64,000 nucleotides of DNA from CAVZZV01 sp963779845 (GTDB lineage Bacteria > Bacteroidota > Bacteroidia > Bacteroidales > GCA-2748055): positions 124,001-188,000 of the forward strand of contig CAVZZV010000005.1 of the NCBI GenBank assembly GCA_963779845.1, written 5' to 3'. Shown here in pieces: positions 9,268-17,996 of this stretch. The notes beneath the pieces were generated by a model. The model was not told the DNA's origin, made no database searches, and saw only the letters and a list, made by a program, of their open reading frames with translations. A program made the translations under genes and the position numbers. Position 1 is the stretch's first letter, and the number at the start of each line of letters is the position of its first letter.

Positions 9268-9621
9268 ATGATGAAACTAATCATTGCCATTATCCGGGAA
9301 TCTCAACTGGACCAGGTCCGGGAAGCCCTTATTGCAGCCCAGATAACCCGTATCACTGTCAGCCCTGTCTCAGGGCATGGACAACAGAAAAGAGAAGAAA
9401 TTTACCGGGGACAAAAAGTAGTTCCCAACCTCATCCCTAAATACAAGATCGAAATAGCAGTCAATGCCGAATATGTGGATATAACGGTGAATACCATCAT
9501 TGCCGCTGCAAGATCAACAAAAAACAACGGGGGTGAAATCGGCGATGGAAAGATTTTTATAGTCCCGTTGGAAGAATGTATTCGTATCAGAACAGGTGAA
9601 AGAGGGAAGCAGGCGATCTAA
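9268..9621 (+). CDS. P-II nitrogen regulatory protein (GlnK type)
   Basis: A 117-residue protein of normal P-II length; the ATG at 9268 (or 9271) gives the canonical MMKLIIAIIR start, while the in-frame TTG at 9253 is unlikely. The T-loop region reads SGHGQQKREEIYRG and keeps the tyrosine used for uridylylation or contact with targets. The B-loop (TKNNGGEIGDGKIFI) and the C-loop (RIRTGERG) are intact, so ATP/ADP and 2-oxoglutarate binding should be possible. As a trimer it should sense carbon/nitrogen state and gate the Amt channel encoded just upstream. Confidence 0.93.
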   Translation: MMKLIIAIIRESQLDQVREALIAAQITRITVSPVSGHGQQKREEIYRGQKVVPNLIPKYKIEIAVNAEYVDITVNTIIAAARSTKNNGGEIGDGKIFIVPLEECIRIRTGERGKQAI

Positions 9622-9688
9622 GGCTTAAAAAATAAGTCAAAAGGGGATTTATTGAATCTTTATTTCCTATTTTTAAAAAAAATTGGAA

Positions 9689-10459
9689 ATGAAGAAAGTG
9701 AAGGTTTCGATTGTTAAATATACTAATTCTTTGCCCTTTCTATATGGCCTGGAAAATCATTCTGTAAACAAAAACATTCTTCTTTCTTCCGATACACCCG
9801 CCGATTGTTATGAGAAACTTCTGAAGAATCAGGTGGATATAGGACTGGTTCCGGTGGTCATTCTGCAGAACCTTCCGGGAACTCAAATCATAAGCAACCA
9901 TTGCATTTCCAGTAAAGGGAAAGTTCATACCGTACTCCTTGCTTCCTCCGTCCCCCTGAATGAAATTAAAACCATTGTTCTGGACTACCAGTCGAGAGCT
10001 TCCGTGAAGCTTGTTGAAGTCCTTTCCCGTTTCTTCTGGAAAATAAATCCTGAGTTTCTCCCTGCTGATGAAGGCTATGATGAAAAGGAGATTCCCCCGG
10101 AGACTGCCTTCCTGGTTATTGGGGACCGGTGCTTCCCCTATTACCATAAAGAGTATCTAATCTATGATTTGGGTGAGGAATGGTACCGGTATACCGGCAA
10201 ACCCTTCGTCTTTGCTGCGTGGATCACCAATAAGGTCATTGAAGCCCCCTTCATCCGAAAATTCGGTCAGGCGCTGGACTACGGGATTAATCACCGGGAG
10301 GAGCTGATTGGGCAGATTGAGGGCCAGTATAAAAGCGGGGAAATTAACCTCCATCACTATTTTTATCACAACTTAGGATATACTTTAGGCCCCGAAGAGA
10401 CCGAAGGCTTGAATTTATTTTTACATTTAGTCCAATCTTTAAAAAACAACCCGCAATGA
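9689..10459 (+). CDS. mqnA: Chorismate dehydratase, futalosine menaquinone pathway
   Basis: A 256-residue protein starting at the ATG at 9689; a TTG two codons upstream only adds Met-Glu. It has the MqnA/MqnD periplasmic-binding-protein fold signature at the N-terminus (SIVKYTNSLPFLYGL) and the LVPVV and GKVHTVLLASS segments that line the ligand cleft. The enzyme turns chorismate into 3-(1-carboxyvinyloxy)benzoate, the first step of the futalosine route to menaquinone. The stop overlaps the next gene's ATG (ATGA), so translation is coupled. An MqnP-like prenyltransferase is also in the window, at 32238. Confidence 0.88.
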   Translation: MKKVKVSIVKYTNSLPFLYGLENHSVNKNILLSSDTPADCYEKLLKNQVDIGLVPVVILQNLPGTQIISNHCISSKGKVHTVLLASSVPLNEIKTIVLDYQSRASVKLVEVLSRFFWKINPEFLPADEGYDEKEIPPETAFLVIGDRCFPYYHKEYLIYDLGEEWYRYTGKPFVFAAWITNKVIEAPFIRKFGQALDYGINHREELIGQIEGQYKSGEINLHHYFYHNLGYTLGPEETEGLNLFLHLVQSLKNNPQ

Positions 10460-11868
10460 AAAAATTATACCTGTTATCCGTAATCTACCTGTTTACCCTG
10501 TTAACTTTAGAAGCACAGGGATTGGAAGAAGATGCCAAAAAATACCAGGTATATACTTTTAGCATTAAAGAAGAAATTGCCAAACCCGCCTGGAGGACTA
10601 CCCAAATGGCTTTTGCCGAAGCAATGGAAAAAGGGGCGGATCTTATAATTATTGATATGAATACCTACGGCGGCCAGGTTGATGTGGCCGATAGTATCCG
10701 TACAAAAATCCTTAACAGCCCCATACCCGTTTTTATGTTTATTGACGATAATGCCGCATCTGCCGGGGCTCTCATTTCGATTGCCTGCGATAGTATTTAC
10801 ATGAAACCAGGCGGGAAAATAGGGGCTGCCACCGTAGTAAACCAATCGGGTGAACAAGTTCCCGACAAATACCAATCCTATATGCGGGCCACCATGAGAG
10901 CTACGGCCGAGTCTCATGGAAAAGACACGGTAATCAATGCCCTGGATACTACGTATGTATGGCACCGGGATCCACGTATTGCTGAGGCTATGGTCGATGC
11001 CTCCATCTACATTCCATCCCTGTCCGATAGTGGCAAAGTCCTCACTTTTACTGCGGAAGAAGCAATTAAATACGGATATAGCGAAGGGATGGCGATGAAC
11101 ATAAGGGAAGTTCTTATCAAAGCCGGGATTGATAATTACGATATCGCGGAATATTCGCCCACTCCCATTGATAAAATCATCAAGCTTTTCCTCAACCCCC
11201 TTGTGCAGGGATTACTGGTAATGATTATAATTGGCGGACTCTATTTCGAACTTCAAACCCCGGGGATTGGTTTTCCCCTTGCCGCATCCGTGCTCGCCGC
11301 CGTTTTATACTTCGCTCCCCTTTACCTTGAGGGACTCGCGGATAACTGGGAATTACTTGTTTTCATTCTTGGGATTGTACTTATTGCCGTGGAGATTTTC
11401 GCGCTCCCTGGATTTGGTGTGGCAGGTGGCCTCGGCGTTTTATTTGCCCTGGGTGGACTGACCATGGCCGCTGTAGATAACCTGGTTTTTGAGACGGGTG
11501 ACTTCACTCTTGCCATCAATGCCATTTTAAGATCTTTCGTCACCATTTTAGTTGCGGCACTCCTGGCTCTGGTCCTCTCCTTCTGGTTGGGGAAACAGCT
11601 GTTCACCTCTACCCGCTTCAGAAACCTGGCGCTGAATGACATCATGGACAAAAATCTTGGATTCCTGGGGGTGGACAGTATGCAATCCGGGCTTGTGGGA
11701 TCAGAGGGAACGGCCTTTACGGTTCTCAGGCCCTCCGGAAAAGTGGAGATCGGAGGGGATATTTACGATGCCAAGGCGGAATATGGCTTTATTCAGAAAG
11801 GGGCAGCTGTAAAAGTGATCAGGTATGAAACCGGGCAGATTTATGTAGAAGGGATTGTAAACAAATGA
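10456..11868 (+). CDS. NfeD-like membrane serine protease (ClpP-class)
   Basis: A 470-residue protein with three parts. A signal peptide is followed by a ClpP/crotonase-fold protease domain (about 30-225). Several membrane helices follow (about 243-385), and an OB-fold NfeD domain ends the chain (about 400-468). The nucleophile is the serine near residue 102 in DDNAASAGALIS, and YGGQVD near 71 matches the oxyanion-hole glycines. Long NfeD proteins are associated with membrane protein quality control, often beside stomatin/SPFH genes; none is adjacent here. It is translationally coupled to mqnA. Confidence 0.88.
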   Translation: MKKLYLLSVIYLFTLLTLEAQGLEEDAKKYQVYTFSIKEEIAKPAWRTTQMAFAEAMEKGADLIIIDMNTYGGQVDVADSIRTKILNSPIPVFMFIDDNAASAGALISIACDSIYMKPGGKIGAATVVNQSGEQVPDKYQSYMRATMRATAESHGKDTVINALDTTYVWHRDPRIAEAMVDASIYIPSLSDSGKVLTFTAEEAIKYGYSEGMAMNIREVLIKAGIDNYDIAEYSPTPIDKIIKLFLNPLVQGLLVMIIIGGLYFELQTPGIGFPLAASVLAAVLYFAPLYLEGLADNWELLVFILGIVLIAVEIFALPGFGVAGGLGVLFALGGLTMAAVDNLVFETGDFTLAINAILRSFVTILVAALLALVLSFWLGKQLFTSTRFRNLALNDIMDKNLGFLGVDSMQSGLVGSEGTAFTVLRPSGKVEIGGDIYDAKAEYGFIQKGAAVKVIRYETGQIYVEGIVNK

Positions 11869-11934
11869 ATATAAACCTTTCTCCCATTAGAATATGGAAG
11901 AATCCAGCGATGGGAAGGATATTTATAACCAAGT

Positions 11935-12309
11935 TCAGACCTTTGTGGTTTTAACAATAAAACCCATTACAACTGTACCCAATATTCCCAAAATGATAAC
12001 GATCAACTTTACAATAATAGCCTGGATGAAAAAAATAATGGACAGGGCTATCATTGCCCACATTATTGCAATAGAAATGATTTTGGATCTGAGGGACATT
12101 CCATTGCTTCTTTGAAAATTAGCGATATGATGGCCAACGAATCTGTTGGATACTAATCTTTGATAAAGCCTGTCAGAGCTTTTAGCATATAATCCTGCGG
12201 TAATTAAAAGGAAAGGGGTGGTTGGCAATCCGGGTACAATGATTCCGATTATTCCAATGCAAAGGGAAAGAGTGCCTAAAATGAGAAATATCAGTTTTAA
12301 AGAACTCAT
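11935..12309 (-). CDS. DUF454 (YbaN-like) inner-membrane protein
   Basis: A 124-residue protein with the DUF454 pattern: a helix starting LGTLSLCIGIIGIIVPGLPTTPF, a short soluble loop (LYAKSSDRLYQRL, FVGHHI) and two further membrane helices. The PGLPTTPF motif is diagnostic. The family has no established biochemical role. Its start codon overlaps the stop of the upstream hydrolase gene (ATGA at 12306-12309), so the two are translated together. Confidence 0.85.
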   Translation of the reverse strand: MSSLKLIFLILGTLSLCIGIIGIIVPGLPTTPFLLITAGLYAKSSDRLYQRLVSNRFVGHHIANFQRSNGMSLRSKIISIAIMWAMIALSIIFFIQAIIVKLIVIILGILGTVVMGFIVKTTKV

Positions 12310-13277
12310 TTAAATTTCTTGCTTTTAATAAAACTGACAATACTCTTCATTAGCCCCTCTTTTAACGGCAAATCCGGGTTAGTATAGGTCGCCATATTAT
12401 TTTGAAGATCTGAATCAGACTCTTTTAATACATGGTTCATATTTTCGATGATTACAAGTTCTGCATTGGGATTCGCTTCGGAAAGTAAATTAGCATCATT
12501 TACCGATACCTGAAGATCACTGGTCCCATGAATAATCAATACCGGAATTTTTAACTTTCCAATCTCCTTTGCCGGATCATATTTTATCCAGGAAATCAAG
12601 TAAGGCTGAACGCTTGGTCGGTATAAGGCGAGTAAATTGGGATTTAAAGTGGCCACTGTTTTTCCTGCCCTGAGACTATCCAGTATCCTGTTTGATTCCA
12701 CAAGCAGCTGAGGGGTCAGGTTTGTTTTTAACTGCTCCTGTAAAAGTTCGTCTGCGGGTTTTCCAACTCCTGCAAGGGATATAAACCCTGCCACTTTGGC
12801 TTGACCGGCAGCTATCATTCCAATCAATGAACCCTCGCTGTGGCCCAAAATAAATACAGCAGAAAACCGGTTCTGTGATTCTAAAAGTGAAATCCAGGAG
12901 ATCACATCATGAATATAAGTTTCAAATCTTAACTCACTTTCACTGGACATGGCTGGCATGCTCTTTCCAATGCCCCTTTTGTCAAATCTCAAAGAGGAGA
13001 TTCCATTTAACGCTAAATTCTCAGCCAGCATTTTGTATGCATTTGTCTTCACCCCTAAAGGAGAATTGCCATTCCTGTCGGTGGGTCCTGAACCTGGAAT
13101 AATTACCACGACAGGAGATTTTTTTACATCGTTGGGAATGGTTAAAGTTCCGAAAAGATCGCCTGTTGGTGTATTTAAAGAGAGCCGGGACGAGTTAAAA
13201 GCAGTGTCATTTTTAATTTGCCCCATAATCCCTATCGCAATGCAGTGAAGGAAAACAAAAACAATCAGATTTTTCAT
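12306..13277 (-). CDS. Secreted alpha/beta hydrolase
   Basis: A 323-residue protein with a signal peptide (cleavage near residue 20) and an alpha/beta-hydrolase fold. The oxyanion-type HGP-like element is IIPGSGPTDRNG near 60-70, the nucleophile is S147 in GHSEGS, the acid is the Asp in IHGTSDLQV and the histidine is in MNHVLK. It resembles periplasmic acyl-peptidase or esterase families (DUF3887/Hydrolase_4-like proteins of Bacteroidota). The substrate is unknown. It is the first gene of a two-gene unit with the DUF454 protein. Confidence 0.8.
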   Translation of the reverse strand: MKNLIVFVFLHCIAIGIMGQIKNDTAFNSSRLSLNTPTGDLFGTLTIPNDVKKSPVVVIIPGSGPTDRNGNSPLGVKTNAYKMLAENLALNGISSLRFDKRGIGKSMPAMSSESELRFETYIHDVISWISLLESQNRFSAVFILGHSEGSLIGMIAAGQAKVAGFISLAGVGKPADELLQEQLKTNLTPQLLVESNRILDSLRAGKTVATLNPNLLALYRPSVQPYLISWIKYDPAKEIGKLKIPVLIIHGTSDLQVSVNDANLLSEANPNAELVIIENMNHVLKESDSDLQNNMATYTNPDLPLKEGLMKSIVSFIKSKKFK

Positions 13278-13485
13278 TTTTTACTTATTTATTAATTTAA
13301 CGTTACCGGACGGCGGTAAGCACAGTGCCGGCATTTTCAAGATTTATTTTCGGTTTCCGATTAAGAGAATTTGTATAAATAATTTCCTTTTAAAAAAGGA
13401 CCATGCATTGGGCTTACCTTTTGTTGGTGGCTGGCCATCTTCATATTCTACAATTACCATATCAAGGGAATATTGTACTGACCAA

Positions 13486-13581
13486 TTAACTCGTCTTTTG
13501 TAATAAGCTTGCCTTCTTGGACAGTTGTGAGTCTCCATTTAAGAACCAGATAAGTACATGGGTGTCGATCAGCAGGTTCAT
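13486..13581 (-). pseudogene. Truncated PIN-domain (VapC-like) toxin
   Basis: The frame starts with an ATG overlapping the stop of the DUF2281 gene and reads LLIDTHVLIWFLNGD, the first strand of a PIN-domain nuclease with its first catalytic aspartate. After 31 codons it ends at a TAA at 13486-13488. The further PIN motifs and about 100 residues expected for VapC are absent from the next 200 bases in any frame, so the toxin is broken by deletion. Confidence 0.75.
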
Positions 13582-13784
13582 TCCATATACTCTTTAAAAT
13601 CATCAATTGGCGAATCAAAATCCGGAGATATAAAAATCTGACCTTTTGCACACCCATATTTTGGCTTCCTCTTTTTAATCTCCCTTTTCCTTTTCTTTAA
13701 TAAAGAATCAACAAACTCACTAACTTCCGATTTTAAATCTTCCGGAAGAACACTGATTTTTGTATATAACTGAGAATAGTCCAT
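13578..13784 (-). CDS. DUF2281 antitoxin-like protein
   Basis: A 68-residue protein with the DUF2281 pattern. An N-terminal helix (LYTKISVLPEDLKSEVSEFV) is followed by a basic segment (KKRKREIKKRKPKYG) and a C-terminal acidic tail (DFDSPIDDFKEYME) of the type that wraps around a PIN toxin. Proteins of this kind are the antitoxin-side partner of VapC-like nucleases. Its stop overlaps the start of the truncated PIN gene. With the toxin gone it is probably an orphan relic; it appears intact itself. Confidence 0.75.
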   Translation of the reverse strand: MDYSQLYTKISVLPEDLKSEVSEFVDSLLKKRKREIKKRKPKYGCAKGQIFISPDFDSPIDDFKEYME

Positions 13785-13870
13785 ATCATCATTTTACACA
13801 AATATACAAATCAATTTTTTCATTTGTCCATCTTAGTTGATGTTTTTATCCTGGCTTGCCACCAATGTCG

Positions 13871-13977
13871 GCGGTATAGCAAGAAAGGGATTGCTGGCGA
13901 TTCCCTGTTAAAATACACGGTAAATTGAAGCGGGCTAGAACCCATCGCTTCCCTGAAGCCCTTATTGGTTATACCGC
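13871..13977. repeat. Imperfect inverted repeat with inner hairpin
   Basis: GCGGTATA at 13871-13878 is repeated in inverse orientation at 13970-13977, and the match continues imperfectly inward (15 of 19 positions). Inside lies a smaller stem, GAAGCG at 13927-13932 with CGCTTC at 13946-13951. The 107-base unit lies between the antitoxin-like gene and the MDR oxidoreductase. It could be a folded attC-like site, a remnant of a non-autonomous element, or a structured transcript. Confidence 0.4.
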
Positions 13978-14049
13978 TCTTTCGTGCTTTATTTCAGGCA
14001 ATTCAGAAGCATTTCCAAAAACCCAATGCACTTGTCATAATTCTGGATA

Positions 14050-15003
14050 TCATATAGTTATTACCACATTCCCCTTTTTGTGTCCTGCCTCCACATATCT
14101 GTGGGCCTCGACCATTTGTTCCAACCGATAGCTTCTGTCGATTACCGGTTTGAACTCCCCAGACTTTGTAAGATCCAATAATAGAACAAGATCATCATAG
14201 CTTACCTTGGCTAATCCATCATCTATTGAGATGTACTTCCCATCCGTAGTGAGGGAGTTCTTAGCTTGTGATTTCAATCTCTTCCTATCCGCCACCTGTT
14301 GTGGAACGGCATCCAGTATCAAATCATAGAGTTCACCCCGTTTCGAATAATCCTCTTTTGTATAGTCAATTACCGTTTCGGCTCCAAGGGACCTTACCAG
14401 TTCCAGGTTCGCAGTACTGCAAACACCTGTCACTTTGGCCCCATAATGCCTGGCAATTTGTACGGCAGTTGTACCGATTGATCCAGAGGCTCCGACAATG
14501 AGAACATTTTTCCTTCTTTGGATATTCCCCTTCTTCAGGAAAAACATTGCCAGCTCTCCCGGGTAAGGAATCGCAGCCACCTCCTCGTAGGTCGTATTGA
14601 TTGGTTTTGGCAACACTATCCAGTCTTCCGGAATGCATATGTACTGGGCATATGTTCCGAACCGGGTCTTAAAGGGTGACAAAACAGTATAGGCAATGAC
14701 CTGGTCATCTGTCTTGAACCGTTTCACATCGCTTCCAACAGACTCGACCTCTCCAGCTGCCACCATTCCAAGAATGGGGTTCCTGGGTTTCCCAAAGCCC
14801 ATCGCAATTCCCATCATCAATCCCATCGGGTGCCACATCGGCAGATTGAAACTCCTGATTATGCAGTCACTCGATGTAACCGTTGTTGCGTGAATCTTTA
14901 TGCAAATCTCATTCTTCCCGGGCACGGGTTTTTCCACTTCTCTTAGCTGAAGAACCTCCGGCGGTCCATATTTTGTGCATACAATTGCTTTCATTTTTTT
15001 CAT
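14050..15003 (-). CDS. MDR-superfamily NAD(P)H quinone oxidoreductase
   Basis: A 317-residue medium-chain dehydrogenase/reductase without zinc ligands. The N-terminal GroES-like domain carries KIHATTVTSSDC near 32-43, and the Rossmann segment reads VLIVGASGSIGTTAVQIAR near 166-184 with the tyrosine and positive residues for NADPH binding further on. It ends in the family's typical GHKKGNVVITI. Such enzymes reduce quinones or enones using NADPH. It is a lone gene on its strand, and an in-frame ATG three codons in is an alternative start. Confidence 0.85.
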   Translation of the reverse strand: MKKMKAIVCTKYGPPEVLQLREVEKPVPGKNEICIKIHATTVTSSDCIIRSFNLPMWHPMGLMMGIAMGFGKPRNPILGMVAAGEVESVGSDVKRFKTDDQVIAYTVLSPFKTRFGTYAQYICIPEDWIVLPKPINTTYEEVAAIPYPGELAMFFLKKGNIQRRKNVLIVGASGSIGTTAVQIARHYGAKVTGVCSTANLELVRSLGAETVIDYTKEDYSKRGELYDLILDAVPQQVADRKRLKSQAKNSLTTDGKYISIDDGLAKVSYDDLVLLLDLTKSGEFKPVIDRSYRLEQMVEAHRYVEAGHKKGNVVITI

Positions 15004-15327
15004 ATCATTTGATTTATCATTTGAAATTTTTTTTCTGGTTAACTATCCACCAAGGCGAGTGTGAGCAAAAATTCATTTCAAAAATAAATTTAACCTTTAA
15101 TTGTTTAAATACAGCACTATCCCAAAAAAACCAATCCAAATATTCCTATCCCCCTAAGCTATTGAGAAACAACAGTCAAAATGTTGTTAAATTTACCTCT
15201 AGAATATTCAACAGGTTATCCATGATTTTGGTATGGTGGTTGAATCCAATATTGTATCCTCACAGCCGTTATTTATTTCCCGAAAATAACTAATTTTATG
15301 GCCATTAAAAAAATAATAATTTTTTAG
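15004..15327. other. Intergenic stretch, divergent upstream regions
   Basis: This 324-base AT-rich region separates two divergently transcribed genes and should hold both promoters. I see no coding frame, RNA gene or strong hairpin in it. Confidence 0.4.
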
Positions 15328-15942
15328 ATGTTATTCCTCATTTATCTCAGCCTGCTCTTTTCTGTCCCGGGCCCTCCGCAACAGGATGAATGGCTTAAGG
15401 AATGGGATATAAAGGTTATTGAAAAGGCCAATACCGCCCTCGGGGCAGAATACCTATCAACCGAAGAAAAAAAAGTGTTCCTCCTTACCAATCTGGCAAG
15501 GATGAACGGTCCCCTTTTCACCGAAACAATCCTGAAAACATACCTTAAGGATCGGGAAACAAGCCGCTACACCCGATCTCTGCAAAAGGATCTGAAGGGG
15601 GTTAAAAACCTCGACCCTCTTGTGCCTCAGGAAGATCTTTATCAGGCGGCCAGGAGCCATGCCCTCAAATCCGGGAAAAATGCCACTACGGGCCATCAGG
15701 GTTTTGAAAAGCGTTTCAAACCGATGATGAATAAATACAATGCTGTCGCCGAAAATTGTGCTTATGGATATGATCGGGCTATTGATATCGTGATGGGCCT
15801 TTTGATTGATGAAGGGGTAAAAGAGCTGGGACACAGGAAAAACATGCTGAACCCTGTTTATAACTCTCTGGGAGTTTCTATTGAAGATCATAAGAGTTAT
15901 CGGTATAATTGCGTAATGGAATTTGGAAGAAGGAAAAACTAA
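15328..15942 (+). CDS. Secreted CAP-domain (SCP-like) protein
   Basis: A 204-residue protein with a short signal peptide followed by a CAP domain from about residue 45. Recognisable CAP elements are LTNLARMNG, LYQAARSHAL, TGHQGFEKR, AENCAYGYD, GHRKNMLNP and YNSLGVSI, including the histidines and glutamate of the CAP cavity. The function of bacterial CAP proteins is poorly known; lipid binding and cell-wall roles have been proposed. Its 3' end overlaps the upstream-extended frame of the next gene by a few codons, so the two are close-coupled. Confidence 0.85.
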   Translation: MLFLIYLSLLFSVPGPPQQDEWLKEWDIKVIEKANTALGAEYLSTEEKKVFLLTNLARMNGPLFTETILKTYLKDRETSRYTRSLQKDLKGVKNLDPLVPQEDLYQAARSHALKSGKNATTGHQGFEKRFKPMMNKYNAVAENCAYGYDRAIDIVMGLLIDEGVKELGHRKNMLNPVYNSLGVSIEDHKSYRYNCVMEFGRRKN

Positions 15943-15958
15943 CCCTAATATAGTGCTT

Positions 15959-16516
15959 ATGCCCATCATCGAAACTATTCAACCCCCGGAAGCTGACGGC
16001 TATCTGGGCGAGATCTACGACCAGATACTTGAAAGCCGCGGGAAAATTGCAGAGGTCTTTAAAGCTCAGAGCCTTCATCCACGTTCAATCATCCGTCATC
16101 TCGACCTGTACATGACCCTCATGTATGGAAAATCCCCTCTTAGCCGCGAACAACGTGAAATGCTTGGAATAGTCGTTTCGGCTGTAAACAAATGCGATTA
16201 TTGCATTAAACACCATGCAAAAGCACTTATTCACTTTTGGGATGACGAACAACGCGTGACTCTTTTGACCAGGGATTTTAAAAAAGCCAGCCTGGACAAT
16301 CTGGATACCCTGCTCTGCCAGCTGGCAGAAATAGTTACCACCTCCCCAAACAGCAAAAAAATACAGAGTTTGATCAAGAAACTTAAAAAAGAGGAAGTAT
16401 CTGACCGGGCAGTCCTCGATGCCACTATGATCATAGCCTATTTCAATTTTGTGAACCGGATTGTCCTGGCGCTGGAAGTGGAATCGGAAAAGGATACGGA
16501 GGATTACATTTATTAA
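15959..16516 (+). CDS. AhpD-like peroxidase-related protein
   Basis: A 185-residue protein from the ATG at 15959; an earlier ATG at 15923 would overlap the CAP gene and adds a non-conserved tail. The carboxymuconolactone-decarboxylase/AhpD fold is shown by CDYCIKHHAKAL, with C79, C82 and H86 forming the redox centre, preceded by LSREQREMLGIVVSAVNKC. Relatives are annotated as uncharacterised peroxidase-related enzymes. It likely acts in thiol-dependent peroxide reduction in the cytoplasm. Pyruvate kinase follows after 10 bases. Confidence 0.85.
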   Translation: MPIIETIQPPEADGYLGEIYDQILESRGKIAEVFKAQSLHPRSIIRHLDLYMTLMYGKSPLSREQREMLGIVVSAVNKCDYCIKHHAKALIHFWDDEQRVTLLTRDFKKASLDNLDTLLCQLAEIVTTSPNSKKIQSLIKKLKKEEVSDRAVLDATMIIAYFNFVNRIVLALEVESEKDTEDYIY

Positions 16517-16526
16517 ATCAGATTAT

Positions 16527-17954
16527 ATGCGAAACGACCGATCCCACACCAAGGTAATTGCGACATTAGGCCCTTCTTCCTCATCGAAGCCTGTCCTCCG
16601 GAAAATGTTTGAAGAGGGTCTTGACGTTTGCCGCCTGAACTTTTCCCATGGAAGTTATGAATCCCACATACAAAATATACACCTCATTCGGGAACTTAAT
16701 CAGGAAATGGGGATCCACGTTGCCATTCTTGCTGATCTGCAAGGGCCAAAATTGCGTATCGGGGAGATGGAAAACAATGCTGTTGTGCTCGAAGAGGGGA
16801 AGGAGTTCCGTTTTGTGTCTGACAAATGCACAGGCAATGCCCAAAGGGCTTATATGAGTTATGAACAACTACCCGTGGATGTCCGGGAGGGAGAAAATAT
16901 CCTGGTGGATGACGGGAAAATAAAGCTTCGGGTGATCAGCACCAACCGAAAAGACGAGGTGGTAACAAGAGTTATTCATGGCGGGGTCCTCTCCTCAAAG
17001 AAAGGGGTGAATTTACCGCAAACGGCCATCGCCCTTCCCTCTCTCACCGAAAAGGATAAACTGGATGTGAAATTTGCGCTGGAACAAAAAGTAGACTGGC
17101 TTGCCTTGTCTTTCGTTCGGAAAGCAGAAGATATTCACAACCTGAAAAAGTTGCTGAAAAAAAGCAAAAGTCCGGTCAGGATCATTGCGAAGATCGAAAA
17201 GCCGGAAGCACTGGATGAGATTGATGAAATAATTGCTATATCTGATGCAATCATGGTAGCCAGGGGCGATTTGGGGGTGGAAGTGGATTTCGACCGTGTA
17301 CCATGGATTCAGAAAATGATTGTAAACAAATGCATCGTAAGTTCCACACCGGTTATTATTGCTACCCAGATGATGGAAAGTATGATAGACAATTTCCGGC
17401 CATCCAGAGCTGAAGCAACCGATGTTGCCAACGCTGTACTTGATGGAGCGGATACCCTGATGCTGAGCGGGGAGACCTCCGTGGGTACTGATCCACCCGC
17501 GGTAATTAATGCCATGCAAAAAATTATCGACTGGACAGAGGAACATGGAATGAAGTACTTCAGGGACCACCCCCCCCTGCTGCACAATAGGTATTTCATT
17601 GCCGACAATGTATGTTATAGTGCTGTGAAGATGGCGGAACAAACAGGGGCCAAAGCCATCATTACCTTAACCCAATCGGGTTATACTGCATTCAAAATTT
17701 CATCCTTCAGACCATCCTCCGATATATTTGCCTTCACCATGAATGAAGATCTTCTTCCAATGCTTTCAATGGTTTGGGGCGTCAGGTCCTATTTTGCGGA
17801 TGAAAAAAGTAATATTAATGACTATATAAGCCATTCAATTGATTTTCTGAAAGAGAGAAAATTAATATCTGAAGGGGACATTGTTATCCATGTAGGCAGT
17901 ATACCATTACTAAAAAAGGGGAAGACAAATATGATGAAGATGAGCCGCGTGTGA
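16527..17954 (+). CDS. pyk: Pyruvate kinase
   Basis: A 475-residue enzyme beginning at the ATG at 16527, which yields the typical TKVIATLGPSS N-terminus; the open frame extends upstream into the preceding gene and is not used. It carries the substrate segment RLNFSHGSY, the catalytic lysine region IIAKIEKPEA and the metal-binding MVARGDLGVEV, plus the RAEATDVANAVLDGADTLMLSGET signature region. It converts phosphoenolpyruvate and ADP to pyruvate and ATP. Length and motifs are complete. Confidence 0.96.
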   Translation: MRNDRSHTKVIATLGPSSSSKPVLRKMFEEGLDVCRLNFSHGSYESHIQNIHLIRELNQEMGIHVAILADLQGPKLRIGEMENNAVVLEEGKEFRFVSDKCTGNAQRAYMSYEQLPVDVREGENILVDDGKIKLRVISTNRKDEVVTRVIHGGVLSSKKGVNLPQTAIALPSLTEKDKLDVKFALEQKVDWLALSFVRKAEDIHNLKKLLKKSKSPVRIIAKIEKPEALDEIDEIIAISDAIMVARGDLGVEVDFDRVPWIQKMIVNKCIVSSTPVIIATQMMESMIDNFRPSRAEATDVANAVLDGADTLMLSGETSVGTDPPAVINAMQKIIDWTEEHGMKYFRDHPPLLHNRYFIADNVCYSAVKMAEQTGAKAIITLTQSGYTAFKISSFRPSSDIFAFTMNEDLLPMLSMVWGVRSYFADEKSNINDYISHSIDFLKERKLISEGDIVIHVGSIPLLKKGKTNMMKMSRV

Positions 17955-17996
17955 TTTATCAGCAGAGAAATTCAGATTTTTTCTCTACCCAATTCA

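Noticed and set aside
17013..17642. 209-codon open frame on the minus strand
   Set aside because: It lies wholly opposite pyruvate kinase, and its translation is rich in His, Cys and Phe as expected from an antisense frame.
17965..17987. AGAGAAA/TTTCTCT hairpin between pyruvate kinase and the FAH gene
   Set aside because: AT-rich and short; might be a weak bidirectional terminator but cannot be supported.
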